Source: Prochlorococcus sp. AG-676-M04
GTDB taxonomy: Bacteria > Cyanobacteriota > Cyanobacteriia > PCC-6307 > Cyanobiaceae
Reading direction: 5' to 3'
DNA: 47,619 bases
NCBI GenBank assembly: GCA_003210895.1
Contig: QCUB01000005.1
Coordinates: forward strand, 1 to 47,619
Shown: piece after piece, positions 45,898 to 47,619 of the stretch
Numbering within the stretch: position 1 is the first letter of the stretch
Layout: the number at the start of each line of letters is the position of its first letter
The notes under the pieces: model-generated
Told to the model about the DNA's origin: nothing
What the model saw: only the letters and a program-made list of their open reading frames with translations
The model's database searches: none
Translations under genes and position numbers: made by a program

Positions 45898-47078
45898 AAA
45901 TCTAGAAAATTCGCAAGAGGCCTTGCTGTAAGACCTTGAATACCTACTGTCATTAATATAGTAAGGAATACCAAGCCTTGGAGACGTCCTGCACCGAGTA
46001 CACCTGCCTGCTCAAGTCTTATTGAAAAAAGTGATGCTACAGCAGCTGTAACTATTCCTCTTGGTGCTAACCACGCTAAAAATAACCTTTGCTTAATATC
46101 TAATTCTCTTCCCATAGTTGCTAGAGATATGGAAATTGGACGTACAATTAACATCAACATTAATACGCAAATAATACCTCCCCAACCTAAAGGACTTAAT
46201 TCACCCCAAGAAACATCAGAGGCAAGAAGAGGGAATAGGACAGTTATGGCTAGTTGGGCTAATTCTCCAATCAAATTATCTAATCTTTCTTTATCAATAA
46301 TTTCTCTTTTTCCTACTATAAATCCTGCAGCGACAGAAGCAGGTAATCCCGATTCAGGTAAAATGTATTCACAAATTCCATATACAAGGAAAATAAACCC
46401 TAATGTAACTTGAAGCTCAATTCCAAATGATGCCTCATTTTTTATTTTCTTTAAAATTTCAGATAGCAACCAACCAGAACTTACACCTATCAAAACCCCT
46501 CCACCTAATCTCTGCATTAAGGCAATAAAAACTTCTTTAATTCCATGGAGATCGCCCAATATTAATTCTAATAGTAATAAAGCAAGGACTGCTCCGATGG
46601 GTTCAAGGACTAAACCTTCAGCTTTAAGGACCTCTGAAAGTGGAGAGACTAATTTTATTTGATCTACTAATGGTGAAACTACTGTCGGTCCAGTAGCAAG
46701 AATTATCGCACTATATACTCCAGCTACTGGCCATGATAGTCCTGCTAACCAATGAGCTATAAATATTCCTGCTGATAATGAAATAAATAATCTTATTAAA
46801 GAAATTTTTAATACAGTATTTCTAATATTTCCTTCAGGCAGTTTTAAATTTAACCCTCCTTCAAACAAAACTAAACAAACTAAAAGTCCAACTATAGTTT
46901 CAAGTCCTTGCCCGAGGTCAAGTGGCTCAACAAGTCCTAAACCAGAGCGACCAATGAATAATCCAGAAAGTAATAAAATTACGACACTTGGAAATCCAGA
47001 TTTTGAAGAAATCAGACGAGCGCATGCTCCTGCAAAAACAGTAATACCCCAAAGTAATCCAAGCCTTTCAGGCGTCAT
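45879..47078 (-). CDS. Monovalent cation:proton antiporter (CPA family)
   Basis: The 399-aa protein has about twelve membrane segments. It contains the ATGPTVVSPLVDQIK segment typical of NhaP/CPA1-type exchangers, LVCLVLFEGGLNLKL earlier, and ASVAAGFIVGKREI later, with LAWLAPRGIVTAAVASLF near the C-terminus. There is no regulatory C-terminal domain, so it is the short form. The family exchanges Na+ or K+ for protons at the plasma or thylakoid membrane. Ion specificity cannot be read here. It ends against gltX with no gap. Confidence 0.9.
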   Translation of the reverse strand: MTPERLGLLWGITVFAGACARLISSKSGFPSVVILLLSGLFIGRSGLGLVEPLDLGQGLETIVGLLVCLVLFEGGLNLKLPEGNIRNTVLKISLIRLFISLSAGIFIAHWLAGLSWPVAGVYSAIILATGPTVVSPLVDQIKLVSPLSEVLKAEGLVLEPIGAVLALLLLELILGDLHGIKEVFIALMQRLGGGVLIGVSSGWLLSEILKKIKNEASFGIELQVTLGFIFLVYGICEYILPESGLPASVAAGFIVGKREIIDKERLDNLIGELAQLAITVLFPLLASDVSWGELSPLGWGGIICVLMLMLIVRPISISLATMGRELDIKQRLFLAWLAPRGIVTAAVASLFSIRLEQAGVLGAGRLQGLVFLTILMTVGIQGLTARPLANFLDLIEKKI

Positions 47079-47237
47079 ATAAGTTTCTTTTAATAAAAAA
47101 TATTAATTAATTTGATTAAATCAATAATCTCATTTTAAGTCCACTATATACAATATTTATTAATTAAAGCCAATTTAACAATTAGATAATTTAAACCTTT
47201 TTCACAAAATTAAAAACATAAATACCTAAAAACTTTT

Positions 47238-47420
47238 TTATATAGTGGAAAACTTACTTATCAAAGCAATAATAATCAATATTATTCCTATACCTATAGT
47301 CGCCATTCTTCCATTCCAAATTTCTGCTTGAGGAGTAAAACCTCTTTTCCATAAATTAAGCTCTTGCTTATCAACAAATTTTTTTGTTTCGTCAGGCTGT
47401 ATTTTTTGGGGTTTTTTCAT
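47238..47420 (-). CDS. hli: High-light-inducible protein (Hli/Scp)
   Basis: The 60-aa protein has one membrane helix carrying the chlorophyll-binding signature of the LHC superfamily: AEIWNGRMATIGIGIILIII (about residues 32-51) with the ExxNGR core. Hli proteins bind chlorophyll and carotenoid and protect PSII assembly intermediates under light stress. It starts five bases after the tsaD stop on the same strand, an unusual partner, so it may be read from the tsaD transcript in addition to any promoter of its own. Confidence 0.93.
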   Translation of the reverse strand: MKKPQKIQPDETKKFVDKQELNLWKRGFTPQAEIWNGRMATIGIGIILIIIALISKFSTI

Positions 47421-47425
47421 TAATA

Positions 47426-47619
47426 TCAGAAGGGTGGATTTTTTTCATAAAGTTTGTTCGCTTGATCAATAGGAAGTCTTCCTGAGATGCCCAATTTAAG
47501 TGAACTTTCATGTGCCTTAAATTTCAGTCTAAATAGGGCAGCTGCCCCAATCATTGCTGCATTATCTGTGCAAAGATTTATTGGAGCTAAATGAACTTTA
47601 ATGGATTTTTTACATGCTT
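47426..47619 (-). CDS. tsaD: tRNA threonylcarbamoyladenosine synthase TsaD, C-terminal part (partial)
   Basis: The minus-strand frame is open from the window edge to TGA at 47426-47428. It reads LAPINLCTDNAAMIGAAALF, the TsaD motif with the conserved CTDNAAMI and Gly-Ala run, and ends in SGRLPIDQANKLYEKNPPF. TsaD (formerly Gcp) makes the t6A base next to the anticodon of ANN-decoding tRNAs. The start is outside the window. Confidence 0.9.
   Translation of the reverse strand, partial: ACKKSIKVHLAPINLCTDNAAMIGAAALFRLKFKAHESSLKLGISGRLPIDQANKLYEKNPPF

Overview
The window is a compact, AT-rich (roughly 30% G+C by eye) chromosome segment from a picocyanobacterium, most likely a high-light-adapted Prochlorococcus. 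Supporting signs are an Hli (high-light-inducible) protein, Psb27, cyanobacterium-specific conserved hypotheticals, heme/chlorophyll precursor genes (hemC, hemL), cobalamin genes (cobO, cobK), very short intergenic gaps, many TTG starts and almost no strong Shine-Dalgarno sequences. I cannot name the strain. No integrase, transposase, CRISPR array, prophage or rRNA operon is visible. This is core genome, so most surprises are at the level of single proteins and sites.

Layout. 1-2770 (+): end of cobO, then pyrH, frr and an FAD-dependent reductase overlapping frr. 2794-7511 (-): a CPBP protease, a small FtsL-like membrane protein, ftsI and transaldolase. 7630-10214 (+): a two-domain histidine phosphatase and a dihydroorotase homolog without its catalytic residues. 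10192-12491 (-): an HTH protein, an 84-aa membrane protein, inorganic pyrophosphatase 1, an ArsC/Spx-like protein and signal peptidase I. 12667-17363 (+): proS, psb27, purA and a PfkB kinase. 17355-18475 (-): cobK-cutA. 18505-21728: ssb, DUF2854, argB and a TPR-DUF3153 protein on +, with one tiny gene on -. 21729-24002 (-): priA. 24334-26528 (+): principal sigma factor and hemC. 26539-28693 (-): pyrophosphatase 2 and an M32 carboxypeptidase. 28805-32219 (+): YjbQ, pterin dehydratase, a COG0523 GTPase with a His-rich repeat, and a ferric-iron-type ABC permease. 32216-35409 (-): four genes including larC. 35481-37857 (+): xth and hemL. 37860-41223 (-): P-loop/DRTGG protein, SLOG-fold protein, YajQ, a 69-aa protein and an SPFH/prohibitin. 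41390-47619: SDR, map, a PepSY-like membrane protein, rplS, tRNA-Trp, a 62-aa protein, tRNA-Asp, gltX, a cation/proton antiporter, hli and the end of tsaD.

Functional themes are translation (frr, proS, gltX, rplS, map, tsaD, two tRNAs), nucleotide synthesis (pyrH, purA, a DHOase pseudoenzyme), tetrapyrroles and B12, cell division and wall synthesis, photosystem II repair and light stress (psb27, hli), and metals (Fe permease, COG0523 GTPase, LarC, CutA).

The observations most worth a second look are: two family I pyrophosphatases, one with two substituted active-site positions; a dihydroorotase pseudoenzyme; a cryptic FtsL candidate overlapping ftsI; AT-only palindromes over or beside the stop codons of several convergent gene pairs; a strong inverted repeat between map and its divergent neighbour; and a SLOG / P-loop-DRTGG / YajQ / SPFH gene run. 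No wholly new multi-gene system is evident. That gene run and the FtsL candidate come closest.
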